A DNA stretch of 64,000 nucleotides from Porphyromonas sp. COT-239 OH1446 (lineage in GTDB: Bacteria; Bacteroidota; Bacteroidia; Bacteroidales; Porphyromonadaceae). The first letter of the stretch is position 1, and the number at the start of each line of letters is the position of its first letter. Below are positions 26,836-34,998 of this stretch, one piece after another. The notes beneath the pieces are model-generated. The model was not told the DNA's origin, did not search any database, and saw nothing but the letters and a program-made list of their open reading frames with translations. The stretch lies in assembly GCF_000768875.1 (NCBI RefSeq), contig NZ_JRAO01000015.1, positions 163,828 through 227,827 of the forward strand, written 5' to 3'. Made by a program: the position numbers and the translations under genes.

Positions 26836-29241
26836 CTAGAAGCGATCCTCGCTGGAGTCGCTGCTGAGGCTCTTGCGGGGCGACTTGTCCTCGACCTTGC
26901 CAAACTTGTAGGAGACAGAGATATAGAGCGTGGGGTATTCGTAGCGATTGTTGAAGTGGATCTCAGCTCCTCGCATGCGAGAGACGCCTTTGTAGTTCGT
27001 CGTCCAGAGGTTCAGGGCCTGTAGCGAGAGGTTGAGGCGTCGCTGCATCAAGCTCCAGCGCAGGCCTCCACCCATGTAGGGCTGAGGCTCGACGGTGGAG
27101 TTGGAGCTGTACTGACGTCCGTTGTAGCCTGCCCAGAGGTAGGCGGTCAGGGTGCGAGCTTTGTTGAGGATGAGGGTCGAGGAGGCATTCACATTCCAGT
27201 CCTCCCCCTTAGCCTCGAAGGGCAGAGCTGGGATGATGCCCCAGGAGCGAACGTAGCCATAGCGACCATTGAGCGAGAGGCTGACGGAGCGGCTTCTGTC
27301 CCAGTACAGCGAGCCAGTGAGACCGAGGAAGGTCTTGCTCTGCGCATTCTCTTTGCGAGAGACGATCACATCGCCCTGCATCTGAGGTACGGAGAGGACC
27401 TCTGACCTCTTCTCCTCCAGCAGGACGCCCAAGGTCAGCATGCTGCGGTACGAGTAGCCTGCCTTGAGGGCATAGTTCGTTGCCAGCCCAAGATCAGGGT
27501 TACCCACATAGTGCAGGTTGGGCGAGATCATCCAAACGAAGGGGTTGAGGGCGGCGAACTGAGGCCTCGAGAGCCCTGAATTGAGCGTAGCGAAGACCCT
27601 GTGCCGCTCCGAGAGGCTATAGTCCCAGTGCAGCGAGGGCAAGAGGTGTAGGTCGGTCGTCTGCTGAGAGCTCTGCCCCCCAAGGGCGGTCTCTCGCCAG
27701 GTAAGTGGCAGCTGAAGGCCGGCCCGAGCCCACATCCGCCCCCCCTTAGGACGCCAGGTGAGGCTTGCATAGGGCATTACCCAGGCCTCGGTATAGACAA
27801 AGTGCGCCCCCTGCTCGGGCATCGAGCCGCTAATGTAGTTGCGTCGGTTGTTGGTTTGACTCCAGGCGGACTTCTGCCCCAGCTCAAGGATCCAGGCCCT
27901 ATCTGCCCTCAGGGGCAGGTAGAGGTCGAGGCTGCTGGAGAGCCCTGCGGTAGAGATGGCATCCCGATCTCTGTAGCCAGGCAGGGCCTTGGGCTCTAGG
28001 GCTGGGCGCAGCTCCTCGAGACTACGCTCGCCATCCCGATCGCTCCAGTAGCTATAGCCCGAGAGGTCGAGCCAGAGCTGAGAGCCCCGAGGGCTAAACT
28101 TGAGCTCGGAGTAGAGGGTGGCGTTGAGCTTGTGCTGTAGATCCCGATTGTGCTCCTGAGAGAGGAGCTTGAGATCCAGCTGCCTCGTAGGCAGGGTGTA
28201 GTAGAGCTCCGAGCGATCGAAGTCCGACCGATTGTCGATGTAGTTGTACTTGGCGAAGAGGCCTACATTGCCCCTCTGGCCCAGCTCCCTCTGCAGGGTG
28301 AGGCGAGCCTGGGCGAAGCCCCTCGTCCCTGTACTGGGGGCGAGGACTTCACGCTCCTGCTGGGGGTAGAGATACCTAGATCGCTCGCGATGCTTGCTGC
28401 CCGACTGATTGCCCGAGAGACCGAGGGATGCACCCCAAAGCCCTCGGTTGAAGAGGGTTGTGCTATAGAGTGCATCACGGAAGCTCTTCGGCTCGCTACT
28501 GGGCATGGCCTCTGCACCGACGACCCCGCCGAAGTACTCCGAGAAGGCTGAGATCATGTGCAGCGTGATCATGGCCGTATTGCCATCCGCATTGTAGCGT
28601 AGGGGCGGGTTGAGCGAGACCTCGACGGACTTGACCAGTCGGGCATCGTAGCCCTTGAGCAGGTCGGGCAGCTCCCTCGCCTCGACCCTCTGTAGGACGT
28701 TGCCGATGCGCAGGACGATATTGCCCTTGCCCACCACCTTGAGGTCATCCCCCTGCACGATGATGTGGGGAAGGCCACCCAAGAGGTCGAGGGCATTGTT
28801 GCGAGTCTTCCTCATCTCGGTAACATCTACGATGAAACCCGTCGGCAAATTCTTCACCTGCACCGGACGGCCCTGCACGAGGAGGGTCTGCAGCTCCTCG
28901 AGCCGCTCCTGCATGGTGATCTGTAGCCTTGGACCACTATGGGGCAGGGTGATCTCCTGCTCGTGTCCCTTGTAGCCCAGGGAGGTAACCACGAGGATGT
29001 AATGCCCTCGGGGAGCTGTGAGGCTCCAAGTCCCCTCGGCAGAGCTGATGGCGTGGGTCTGTAGCTTCGGCTCTCCCTCGACCTGGCGCATGAGGGTAAG
29101 GGTTGCATACTCTACGGGTGCGCCCTGGGCGTCGATGAGCCGGCCCTCTAGGCGATGCTGCTTGCCCTCCTCGGGGGCGGTCTGTGCCACGAGAGGGGTA
29201 GCACAGAAACAGAGGATGAGGCTGAGTAGAATGGGTCTCAT
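26836..29241 (-). CDS. TonB-dependent receptor-like outer-membrane protein
   Basis: An 801-residue outer-membrane protein starting at ATG 29241, with a signal peptide (MRPILLSLILCFCATPLVAQ). An N-terminal carboxypeptidase-regulatory-like domain (HRLEGRLIDAQGAPVEYATL) comes next, then a plug-like region containing TGFIVDVTEM and ALDLLGGLPHIIVQ, and a long barrel ending PTLYISVSYKFG plus a short polar tail. This matches the outer-membrane beta-barrel family with a plug seen in Bacteroidota. No SusD-type partner is adjacent and the ligand is unknown. A 27-base piece of its 3' end recurs at 29355-29381 (25 of 27 bases the same). Confidence 0.85.
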   Translation of the reverse strand: MRPILLSLILCFCATPLVAQTAPEEGKQHRLEGRLIDAQGAPVEYATLTLMRQVEGEPKLQTHAISSAEGTWSLTAPRGHYILVVTSLGYKGHEQEITLPHSGPRLQITMQERLEELQTLLVQGRPVQVKNLPTGFIVDVTEMRKTRNNALDLLGGLPHIIVQGDDLKVVGKGNIVLRIGNVLQRVEARELPDLLKGYDARLVKSVEVSLNPPLRYNADGNTAMITLHMISAFSEYFGGVVGAEAMPSSEPKSFRDALYSTTLFNRGLWGASLGLSGNQSGSKHRERSRYLYPQQEREVLAPSTGTRGFAQARLTLQRELGQRGNVGLFAKYNYIDNRSDFDRSELYYTLPTRQLDLKLLSQEHNRDLQHKLNATLYSELKFSPRGSQLWLDLSGYSYWSDRDGERSLEELRPALEPKALPGYRDRDAISTAGLSSSLDLYLPLRADRAWILELGQKSAWSQTNNRRNYISGSMPEQGAHFVYTEAWVMPYASLTWRPKGGRMWARAGLQLPLTWRETALGGQSSQQTTDLHLLPSLHWDYSLSERHRVFATLNSGLSRPQFAALNPFVWMISPNLHYVGNPDLGLATNYALKAGYSYRSMLTLGVLLEEKRSEVLSVPQMQGDVIVSRKENAQSKTFLGLTGSLYWDRSRSVSLSLNGRYGYVRSWGIIPALPFEAKGEDWNVNASSTLILNKARTLTAYLWAGYNGRQYSSNSTVEPQPYMGGGLRWSLMQRRLNLSLQALNLWTTNYKGVSRMRGAEIHFNNRYEYPTLYISVSYKFGKVEDKSPRKSLSSDSSEDRF

Positions 29242-29354
29242 AGGGTTCTTGTTCTTCGGGTTGAGTTCGTTTTTCGACGAGCTGCGATAGATGTTGTAAC
29301 ACGACGTCAAAGTAACAAAAAAAATCAAGATCCAAGGCTTCTCCGAACATATTC

Positions 29355-29381
29355 GTAGGGAACAGAGATATAGAGCGTGGG
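29355..29381 (-). pseudogene. Remnant of a TonB receptor 3' end
   Basis: On the minus strand this reads in frame as PTLYISVPY, nearly the same as PTLYISVSY near the end of the adjacent receptor; 25 of 27 bases match 26908-26934. It lies in the receptor's own upstream region, with no gene body attached, so it looks like a leftover from duplication and deletion. Confidence 0.6.
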
Positions 29382-29438
29382 AGAGGGGGAGGGAAGGCTG
29401 GCCCTTGGGGCGAGGGCTAGGCGAGGGAGGGGGCGAAT

Positions 29439-29482
29439 GCCCCCGAACGTGCCCTCGGATGAGGGGCAGTTAGAAGGAGTAG
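29439..29482. repeat. 44-bp exact duplication shared with 31092-31135
   Basis: Both copies span a downstream flank (starting GCCCCCGAACGTGCCC) and the last codons of a small barrel gene (ending TTAGAAGGAGTAG on the plus strand, read GYSF-stop or similar on minus). At 29470 the encoded end is MGVGYSF-stop, out of frame with the gene at 29517. Confidence 0.75.
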
Positions 29483-29516
29483 CCCACACCCATCCTGAGC
29501 CTCTGAACCAACTGGA

Positions 29517-30158
29517 TCAGTTGAATAAAATCGCTATCCGCAGGAAGAATGCCCCCTGGCTCGAGGAGCTCCGCTCATAGACAGAGCTATCCGCATGACC
29601 TACAGGATACCTATAGCCGAAGGAGGTATAGGAGTACCCCAGAGACGGAGCGATCCCTACACGACCCAAGAGGTGGGGGAGCTCCCAGCCAACGGCAAGC
29701 GAACCGAGGAACTTAGGGTAGAAGGTCTCATTGGACGAATTCCTCCCGAACGAGTCGGTCAGCGTCGAGAGTCTCGTCGAGAGCTGAAGCCCTCGCAGGC
29801 TAGAGAGCGGCCTATACTTGAGCTCCAGATGCCAGCCATGAAGGCCGAGGGACTCGGGATTGCTGTAGGCCATCCTGTAGACGCCGACCCCCACCTGTAG
29901 TCCATCCAGCCTAGGAAGGTGTAGCCCAACGGTGGCATAAAGGGAGGCGAAAGTGTCTTCGCCATGATGTAGCCCTTTGTAGAGTGCGGTATTCGTTACA
30001 GAGCCAGGCTCGAAGCCTACCTCGCCCCATATCCCCCTGCGATCGTAACGCCCCTGTGCATTCAGCGCTCCACTGATGAGGGCGCAGACTAGGAGCAAAA
30101 CACACCTCACGCTCATGAGGGAGGCTATCGGATGCGGGTCATACTGCTTTCTCTTCAT
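29517..30158 (-). CDS. Small outer-membrane beta-barrel protein, possibly altered C-terminus
   Basis: A 213-residue secreted protein with signal peptide ending ALISGALNAQ (an internal ATG at 30116 would give a shorter n-region). Alternating hydrophobic strands (LQVGVGVYRMAYSN, LGSLAVGWELPHLL, VGIAPSLGYSYTSFGYRY) predict a small barrel. It ends FFLRIAILFN, unlike its neighbours, which end in SYSF or GYSF. A GVGYSF-stop end lies 40 bases further in another frame, so a frameshift or recombination may have changed the last strand. Confidence 0.7.
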   Translation of the reverse strand: MKRKQYDPHPIASLMSVRCVLLLVCALISGALNAQGRYDRRGIWGEVGFEPGSVTNTALYKGLHHGEDTFASLYATVGLHLPRLDGLQVGVGVYRMAYSNPESLGLHGWHLELKYRPLSSLRGLQLSTRLSTLTDSFGRNSSNETFYPKFLGSLAVGWELPHLLGRVGIAPSLGYSYTSFGYRYPVGHADSSVYERSSSSQGAFFLRIAILFN

Positions 30159-30220
30159 TGTTCATCATATTTTGCTGTAAAAACGAGATCTATAGGTCGG
30201 GGTGTCCCGGTGTATGTAGA

Positions 30221-30877
30221 TCAGAAGGAGTAACCAATCGAGAGATAGGGAGTAGTCTTCCGACCAGCGGCGTAGAAGTGGGTGAAGAGGCCCTCGAGCC
30301 TATGTACCGACAGCCCTGCCCCCAGGGTGATCCCGCCTCTAGAGACGAAGCGATAGCCAATGCGCCCATAGTAGTGATTGGCAAGCTTGCTCCCAGGGCT
30401 GGCCAAGAGCTCAGCGGGCGTGGGGGTCTCGCCCAGGGTCTTGCGGGAGGAGTGGAAGTTCACCCCTACGGAGAAGTAGTCGAGAGCGATGCCGCCGCCA
30501 AGCTCGAGGAAGTGCCTCCCCTTGCCGTGGAGGTAATTCGCCTCCACCCCCAGGGAGTACTCCTGGAGGTCACCGAAGTCGTAGAGGGCTCGATCCCTAT
30601 TCCCCTCGTCGTCGGAGGGGAGATAGGTAGACAGCCTCCAATGGACGAACCCCGAGCCCGTCTGCTTGCTGGAGCTGAACCCATAGCCCAAGAAGCCTCT
30701 GAGGCTCAGATGATCCTCAGCAGAGAAGCTCAACAACCTCTGCTCATACGATAGGGTGATCCCTCTGGTCTCTGCCCCAAGGCTGAGCGAGAGAGCCCTC
30801 CCCCTGGCAGCATCCTGTGCACTGAGCGCACAAGGGAGTAGGAGTGCGCAGGCGATGCTGAGTAGTCGTTTGTTCAT
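30221..30877 (-). CDS. Small outer-membrane beta-barrel protein
   Basis: A 218-residue protein with signal peptide MNKRLLSIACALLLPCALSA and about eight predicted amphipathic strands, ending TTPYLSIGYSF. The terminal Phe is the usual barrel end recognised by the assembly machinery. It resembles the neighbouring barrels in design and size. Function is not recognised. Confidence 0.75.
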   Translation of the reverse strand: MNKRLLSIACALLLPCALSAQDAARGRALSLSLGAETRGITLSYEQRLLSFSAEDHLSLRGFLGYGFSSSKQTGSGFVHWRLSTYLPSDDEGNRDRALYDFGDLQEYSLGVEANYLHGKGRHFLELGGGIALDYFSVGVNFHSSRKTLGETPTPAELLASPGSKLANHYYGRIGYRFVSRGGITLGAGLSVHRLEGLFTHFYAAGRKTTPYLSIGYSF

Positions 30878-30952
30878 ATTAGATCACGATAGAGTGTGAT
30901 AGGATAATAGACGACAGCCCTCTCGAGGGAGGTCTATTCAAAAACCGCTTAA

Positions 30953-30960
30953 CAAAGATA
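30953..30960 (-). promoter_or_regulatory. -7 element TATCTTTG for the 30221-30877 barrel gene
   Basis: An exact TAnnTTTG match about 76 bases before the ATG. A TTTG at 30971-30974 is too close to serve as the -33 element. Confidence 0.4.
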
Positions 30961-31059
30961 GCACATTAACCAAATAAACACCTACCTCCGCAGAATTATT
31001 CGTAAATACCTCGCCCCTCCTCTAGGAGAGTCTCAAGGCTATTGGTGCAGATCGATATA

Positions 31060-31097
31060 GGGGGCTTATGCGCTGCTGTAGCAGCGCATAAGCCCCC
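31060..31097 (-). terminator. 17-bp perfect hairpin after the 31123 barrel gene
   Basis: GGGGGCTTATGCGCTGC (31060-31076) pairs with 31081-31097 around loop TGTA, 25 bases past the stop. The outer part overlaps the 44-bp duplication. Confidence 0.7.
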
Positions 31098-31135
31098 GAA
31101 CGTGCCCTCGGATGAGGGGCAGTTAGAAGGAGTAG
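31092..31135. repeat. 44-bp exact duplication shared with 29439-29482
   Basis: The second copy of the duplicated 3' end and flank. Here it forms the true end of the 31123-31770 gene, so this copy is probably the source. Confidence 0.75.
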
Positions 31136-31770
31136 CTCAGGCCGACCCTCAGGCCATTGCCCCAGCCCGCCTCGGTATTGAAGCCCCAAGCCCCCTCACG
31201 ACTCTTGCCATCGAAGGTATAGGTTTCGTCCAGCATCTTATTCGAGCGATAGCCCAGGAGGCCATAGCCCAGCTCTACCGACCAGCCTCGGGCGAAGCGA
31301 TAGCTCAGCCCAGGTCTTAGGCCGACGAGCCAGCGAGACGACTGATAATCGACCCTAAGCTTACCATAACCAGGATCACCAGGAGGCAGGGCAGCATCAA
31401 CCGTATTGGACACCACCTTGTAAGGGCCTGTAATCCCCCAAAGGCCGACGGCTGAGAGCGTCAGTCTGAGCTGAGGCAAGAGCTCGAAGCCCCTCGAGAG
31501 GGATAGCTCGAGGCCCGTAGTATGGCACACGGCCCAGTCGCCCCGTGCCGAGGCTAGAGGGAGATGTAGTGCACCGCCCACGCTCCAACTCGAGCCAAAG
31601 TGGTAGCGTACGGAGGGGATGAGGGCTGCGCCCATAGTCCGATCGCTCTCACGGGCAAGCGTGCCATACTGGGCAGAGAGGCCGATCGTCCAGCGAGGGT
31701 GATCCTGGGCCGAGAGGTTCGTCCACAGCCCCGAGAGGAGGCAGAGGACGAGGAGTGTCAGTCGTTTCAT
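31123..31770 (-). CDS. Small outer-membrane beta-barrel protein, paralogue A
   Basis: A 215-residue protein with signal peptide MKRLTLLVLCLLSGLWTNLSA and barrel-type strands, ending RVGLSYSF. It aligns without gaps to the next gene upstream (31836-32483), with about 41 substitutions by hand count (roughly 81% identity). The first 34 residues are the same. Differences gather at about residues 35-45 and 69-100, probably exposed loops. Function unknown. Confidence 0.8.
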   Translation of the reverse strand: MKRLTLLVLCLLSGLWTNLSAQDHPRWTIGLSAQYGTLARESDRTMGAALIPSVRYHFGSSWSVGGALHLPLASARGDWAVCHTTGLELSLSRGFELLPQLRLTLSAVGLWGITGPYKVVSNTVDAALPPGDPGYGKLRVDYQSSRWLVGLRPGLSYRFARGWSVELGYGLLGYRSNKMLDETYTFDGKSREGAWGFNTEAGWGNGLRVGLSYSF

Positions 31771-31835
31771 TGTCTTGGACGTATTTATGAGATTAGAATA
31801 AGAACTATAGCAAGAGAGGCACTAGACACAAGGGG

Positions 31836-32483
31836 TTAGAAGGAGTAACTCACGCCGACCCTCAAGCCATTACCCCAGCCCACCTCGGTATTGAAGCCCC
31901 AAGCCCCCTCACGGCTCTCGCCATCGGAGGTATGGGTCTCGTCCAACACCTTATTCGAGCGATAGCCCAGGAGGCCATAGCTCACCTCTGCCGACCAGCC
32001 TCGGGCGAAGCGATAGCTCAGCCCAGGCCTTAGGCCGACGAGCCAGCGAGAAGACTGGTAGTCTATTCGAAGCTTGCCATAATTGGGATCTAGAGGGGAG
32101 AGGGACGCAACGACAGTATTAGAAACCACCTCGTAAGGGCCAGTAATCCCCCAAAGGCCGACGGCCGAGAGCGTCAGGTGAAGGTCCCTCTTCACCTCAA
32201 ACGCCCTCTGTAGGGAGAGCTCTAGACCCGTAGTGTAGCACACGGCCCGATCACTCTTCGCCGTCGCCCAGGGGAGGAGTAACGCACCGCCCACGCTCCA
32301 CCTCGAGCCGAAGTGATAGCGTACGGAGGGAGTGAGGGCAGCAGCCTTTGGCCGAAAATTGTTCTCAATAAGCGTGCCAGACTGGGCAGAGAGGCCGATC
32401 GTCCAGCGGGGGTGATCCTGAGCCGAGAGGTTCGTCCACAGCCCCGAGAGGAGGCAGAGGACGAGGAGTGTCAGTCGTTTCAT
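31836..32483 (-). CDS. Small outer-membrane beta-barrel protein, paralogue B
   Basis: A 215-residue tandem duplicate of the previous gene. I start at ATG 32483 (MKRLTLLVLC), which matches the paralogue; a longer frame from 32519 adds 12 residues with no counterpart. It ends RVGVSYSF. The sequences just upstream of both starts are also alike (TTGTCTTGGA.GTATTTATGAG on the plus strand), so the duplication included the leader. Confidence 0.8.
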   Translation of the reverse strand: MKRLTLLVLCLLSGLWTNLSAQDHPRWTIGLSAQSGTLIENNFRPKAAALTPSVRYHFGSRWSVGGALLLPWATAKSDRAVCYTTGLELSLQRAFEVKRDLHLTLSAVGLWGITGPYEVVSNTVVASLSPLDPNYGKLRIDYQSSRWLVGLRPGLSYRFARGWSAEVSYGLLGYRSNKVLDETHTSDGESREGAWGFNTEVGWGNGLRVGVSYSF

Positions 32484-32579
32484 TGTCTTGGATGTATTTA
32501 TGAGGTTATTAAAGATCATGAGGGATTATCATTACACTTTAACAGGTATTGGCATCTAGAGATTGCCTAAACAGTCCTC

Positions 32580-32587
32580 CAAAGGTA
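32580..32587 (-). promoter_or_regulatory. -7 element TACCTTTG for paralogue B
   Basis: An exact TAnnTTTG match about 97 bases upstream of the ATG at 32483; -33 element not clear. Confidence 0.4.
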
Positions 32588-32750
32588 GGGTATTAAAACA
32601 ATATAAAACCTGAAAGCATGATTGAGTTTATAAATAGATCTATGCTCCGCTAGAGCTTGAGGGCTCGAACTCTAAGCCTGGGGAGAGAGGCTGTACAAGT
32701 GATCAGGAGCGTGCTAAAGCCCTCGCGCTAAGCCCAGTATGGAGGTCACC

Positions 32751-32908
32751 AGGATCGCAACAGAGACCCAAATAGGATCGCAATAGAGACCCAAGTAGGA
32801 GCTCCATCGAGGTCTAAGTAGGAGCGTAGCAGAGGACTCAGATAGGAGCTCCACAGAGGTATCAATAGGATCGCAAGAGAGGCGTAAGTAGGAGCAGTAG
32901 GGCTGTGA
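32751..32908. repeat. 23-bp degenerate tandem repeat array 3
   Basis: The cleanest array: six full units of 23 bases (one of 24) and a partial seventh. Unit starts are AGGATCGCAACAGAGA, AGGATCGCAATAGAGA, AGGAGCTCCATCGAGG, AGGAGCGTAGCAGAGG, AGGAGCTCCACAGAGG and AGGATCGCAAGAGAGG. It runs directly into the T9G8 tract of the next promoter. Confidence 0.85.
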
Positions 32909-32942
32909 TTTTTTTTTGGGGGGGGAATTATTCATATCTTCG
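32909..32942 (+). promoter_or_regulatory. Candidate phase-variable promoter with T9G8 tract
   Basis: Nine T (32909-32917) are followed by eight G (32918-32925). TTTG at the T/G junction (32915-32918) can serve as -33 and TATCTTCG (32935-32942) as -7 (one mismatch to TAnnTTTG). The spacer is 16 bases and contains seven of the eight Gs, so its length depends on the G count. Other good promoters in this window have 19-base spacers. The gene starts 68 bases downstream. Confidence 0.6.
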
Positions 32943-33009
32943 CCGCCGATTTTTCCTCAGCCCCATCGGCCTCCAGGATGCGAGAGGGGCTAACCCACTA
33001 CATTATTTT

Positions 33010-33564
33010 ATGATGAACAAAAAACTAGTATTCCTCCTCCTGAGCCTCCTCTTCATCGCCGAGGCTCAGGCACAGCGATCCCTGGGTGTTGAGCTCGGGA
33101 CGGTCAATGCCCTCAGCTACACCTCCAAGCTCAGCAGGCACTGGGCCTTCAGTGCTCGTCTAGGCCTAGAGCTGGACGACCCCACTGTGCTGAGGGAGGG
33201 GCTGAGCCCCACCCTCTCGATCGAGCCGATGTACACCCTCTCTTCCCGCCCCGAGTCTCGCTACTATCAGAGAGGGGCTTATTTCGGTCTGCATCTCTTC
33301 GGCCGTCTTCCCCAGCTAGACCCCGTGGGCGTCAGGTACTCCGATGAGTATCTCTACACCAATGCCTACCTCAACTTCGGGTTTGCCCCCACCTTTGGCT
33401 GGGTGCTCCCCCTGGGCGAGCGATCCTATCTGCGGGCCTCACTAGGCCTGGGCTTCCTCTGGGCACAGTACAGGCACACGAGCGGCGAGGCTTACTGGGA
33501 TAGCAGCGCAGGGCGCAATACGCTCCCCCTCCTCTTGCAGGCAGTCTATAGCTTTAGATTCTGA
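33010..33564 (+). CDS. Outer-membrane beta-barrel protein behind a slippage tract
   Basis: A 184-residue protein starting at ATG 33010 (MMNKKLVFLLLSLLFIAEAQ, signal peptide ending AEAQAQ). Alternating strands (LGVELGTVNALSYTSKLS, AYLNFGFAPTFGWVLPL, YLRASLGLGFLWAQY) end in LLLQAVYSFRF with the terminal aromatic residue of a barrel. The longer frame from 32905 starts inside the homopolymer and is not credible. It resembles the other small barrels in this cluster but points the other way. Role unknown; on/off surface expression is likely if the tract varies. Confidence 0.75.
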   Translation: MMNKKLVFLLLSLLFIAEAQAQRSLGVELGTVNALSYTSKLSRHWAFSARLGLELDDPTVLREGLSPTLSIEPMYTLSSRPESRYYQRGAYFGLHLFGRLPQLDPVGVRYSDEYLYTNAYLNFGFAPTFGWVLPLGERSYLRASLGLGFLWAQYRHTSGEAYWDSSAGRNTLPLLLQAVYSFRF

Positions 33565-33586
33565 CCCCTCTGAGGCTAAGCCAAAT

Positions 33587-33627
33587 GCCAAGGGGCTACA
33601 GTGCACGATGCACTGTAGCCCCTTGGC
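33587..33627. terminator. Convergent 19-bp perfect hairpin
   Basis: GCCAAGGGGCTACAGTGCA (33587-33605) pairs with 33609-33627, loop CGA. It lies between the plus-strand barrel gene and the minus-strand thioredoxin-like gene. Confidence 0.75.
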
Positions 33628-33662
33628 GTTGTAGAGCATTGGGGGATAAGCCCCAGGGTTGG

Positions 33663-34823
33663 CTAACGCTTGCCCTTGACCCGGAGCGAGCCCTTGTGCT
33701 GCTTCATGAGCTCATCGAGCTTCTTGCTGATGGCATCACCACGCAGATCACGAGCCACCACGGTACCATCGGGCGCAAAGAGGATGATCTGAGGGATGCC
33801 GTCGATGCCATAGAGCTCAGTAGCCTGCTTCTCTGAGAAGATCTGAGGCCAAGAGATATGGTCGTCGGCGACGGCCTTGAGGTGATCCTCCATCTTGTCC
33901 CAGACGGCTACGCCCACGATCTCGAGGCCACGCTTCTTGTACTTGGCATAAACCTTCTTGAGGTTAGGAGCTTCGCCACGGCAAGGGCCGCACCAGCTAG
34001 CCCAGAAGTCCACGAGCGTGTAGTGGCCCTGACCCACATACTTGCTGAGCTTGAGGTCTGCCTTGTGGTCGTCTGCGAAGTCCACGAACATCTTCCCGGC
34101 CTCGGTAGCCTCACGAGCCTTGAGCACCTTGAGGATGCGCTCGATCTTGGCATTGTTGAGTACCTTCTCACCAGCCATAGCGGTCAGCTCGGCAGCCTCG
34201 GTAGCATTCGAAACCGAGCGCAGCAGGGCCGAGAGGGCACGCACACCGAGGATGTCATTGGGGTGGGCAGCGAGCAGCTCTTTGTTGTAGAGGTTCATCT
34301 GCTGCTCGTAGCGATCGACTACCTCCTGGTACTTCTGCTCGGCAGCCTTCTTCTCCTTGGCAGGGGCAGCAGGATCTTGCAAAAGTGCAGAGAGAGGAGC
34401 TACCTCCTCCTCGGCCTTGGTCTGGTAAGCCTTGACCTTGGCTGAGTGTGCCGAGAGGGCATCATTGAGCGGAGTCCCCTTGGCCGAGAGCTCAGCCATA
34501 TCGACAGAGATCTGACCTGGCTCGAGAATTACTGGGGTGCGATGGCCTCTAGGCCTCACACGTACCATCAGTACCCCCTCGGGCAGGCTATCCACCACGG
34601 GACGCTCGGCGAACTTAAAGGTGAAGTCCTTCACCAAAGCACTGTCGATAGGGCCTGGGACATTGTTGGCATAGAGGTAAACGTACAGTCCCTCAACGCC
34701 CTTGAGCGAATCAACCTGAGGGATCGTCCCACTAATCGTATAGCCAGTGGGGGCAGAGGGCTGCTGGCAGGCGGTGAAGAGGCCAGCTGCGAGCAAAGCG
34801 ATTAGAGACAGTTTCTTGTTCAT
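33663..34823 (-). CDS. TlpA-like thioredoxin lipoprotein
   Basis: A 386-residue lipoprotein starting at ATG 34823, with lipobox cysteine at 19 (LAAGLFTAC). The first ~130 residues (GYTISGTIPQVDSLKGVEGL...) resemble the DUF4369 domain often fused to these proteins. A helical region with AAPAKEKKAAEQKYQEV follows, then a C-terminal thioredoxin domain with VDFWASWCGPCRGEAP (CGPC at 278-281) and GIDGIPQIILF carrying the cis-Pro. It probably acts as a disulfide reductase in the envelope. An exact -7 element lies at 34850-34857. Confidence 0.92.
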   Translation of the reverse strand: MNKKLSLIALLAAGLFTACQQPSAPTGYTISGTIPQVDSLKGVEGLYVYLYANNVPGPIDSALVKDFTFKFAERPVVDSLPEGVLMVRVRPRGHRTPVILEPGQISVDMAELSAKGTPLNDALSAHSAKVKAYQTKAEEEVAPLSALLQDPAAPAKEKKAAEQKYQEVVDRYEQQMNLYNKELLAAHPNDILGVRALSALLRSVSNATEAAELTAMAGEKVLNNAKIERILKVLKAREATEAGKMFVDFADDHKADLKLSKYVGQGHYTLVDFWASWCGPCRGEAPNLKKVYAKYKKRGLEIVGVAVWDKMEDHLKAVADDHISWPQIFSEKQATELYGIDGIPQIILFAPDGTVVARDLRGDAISKKLDELMKQHKGSLRVKGKR

Positions 34824-34849
34824 AAGCGATAAGTATTGATGAAACATCG

Positions 34850-34857
34850 CAAAGGTA
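34850..34857 (-). promoter_or_regulatory. -7 element TACCTTTG for the TlpA-like gene
   Basis: An exact TAnnTTTG match 26 bases before the ATG at 34823, which also argues against the longer start at 34898. Confidence 0.5.
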
Positions 34858-34937
34858 ATTAAATTCCCTCTCATCTCTCTGCATTTCAGAGGAAACAATC
34901 ATTGAGGCAGAGCGATACAGCTAGAGGCGAAATTGAT

Positions 34938-34945
34938 TAATTTTG
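34938..34945 (+). promoter_or_regulatory. -7 element TAATTTTG for the symporter gene
   Basis: An exact TAnnTTTG match 53 bases before the ATG at 34999; it lies inside the longer alternative reading frame, favouring the shorter protein. No clear -33. Confidence 0.45.
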
Positions 34946-34998
34946 CTCCGAGGCCTCGACCTCTAACCTATTCACTTATCCTGACACGCATCGTACGT

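Noticed and set aside
29242..29345. An insertion sequence causing the remnants upstream of the TonB-family receptor
   Set aside because: No transposase frame, terminal inverted repeats or target duplication can be seen.
32751..32908. The 23-bp arrays as CRISPR arrays
   Set aside because: Units are directly adjacent with no spacers of constant length, they are degenerate, and no cas gene is present.
34850..34898. Longer starts for several genes (for example 34898, 26759, 51006, 52404, 57549)
   Set aside because: The extra residues lack family or signal-peptide features, and in several cases a -7 promoter element lies within them; I used the internal ATG.
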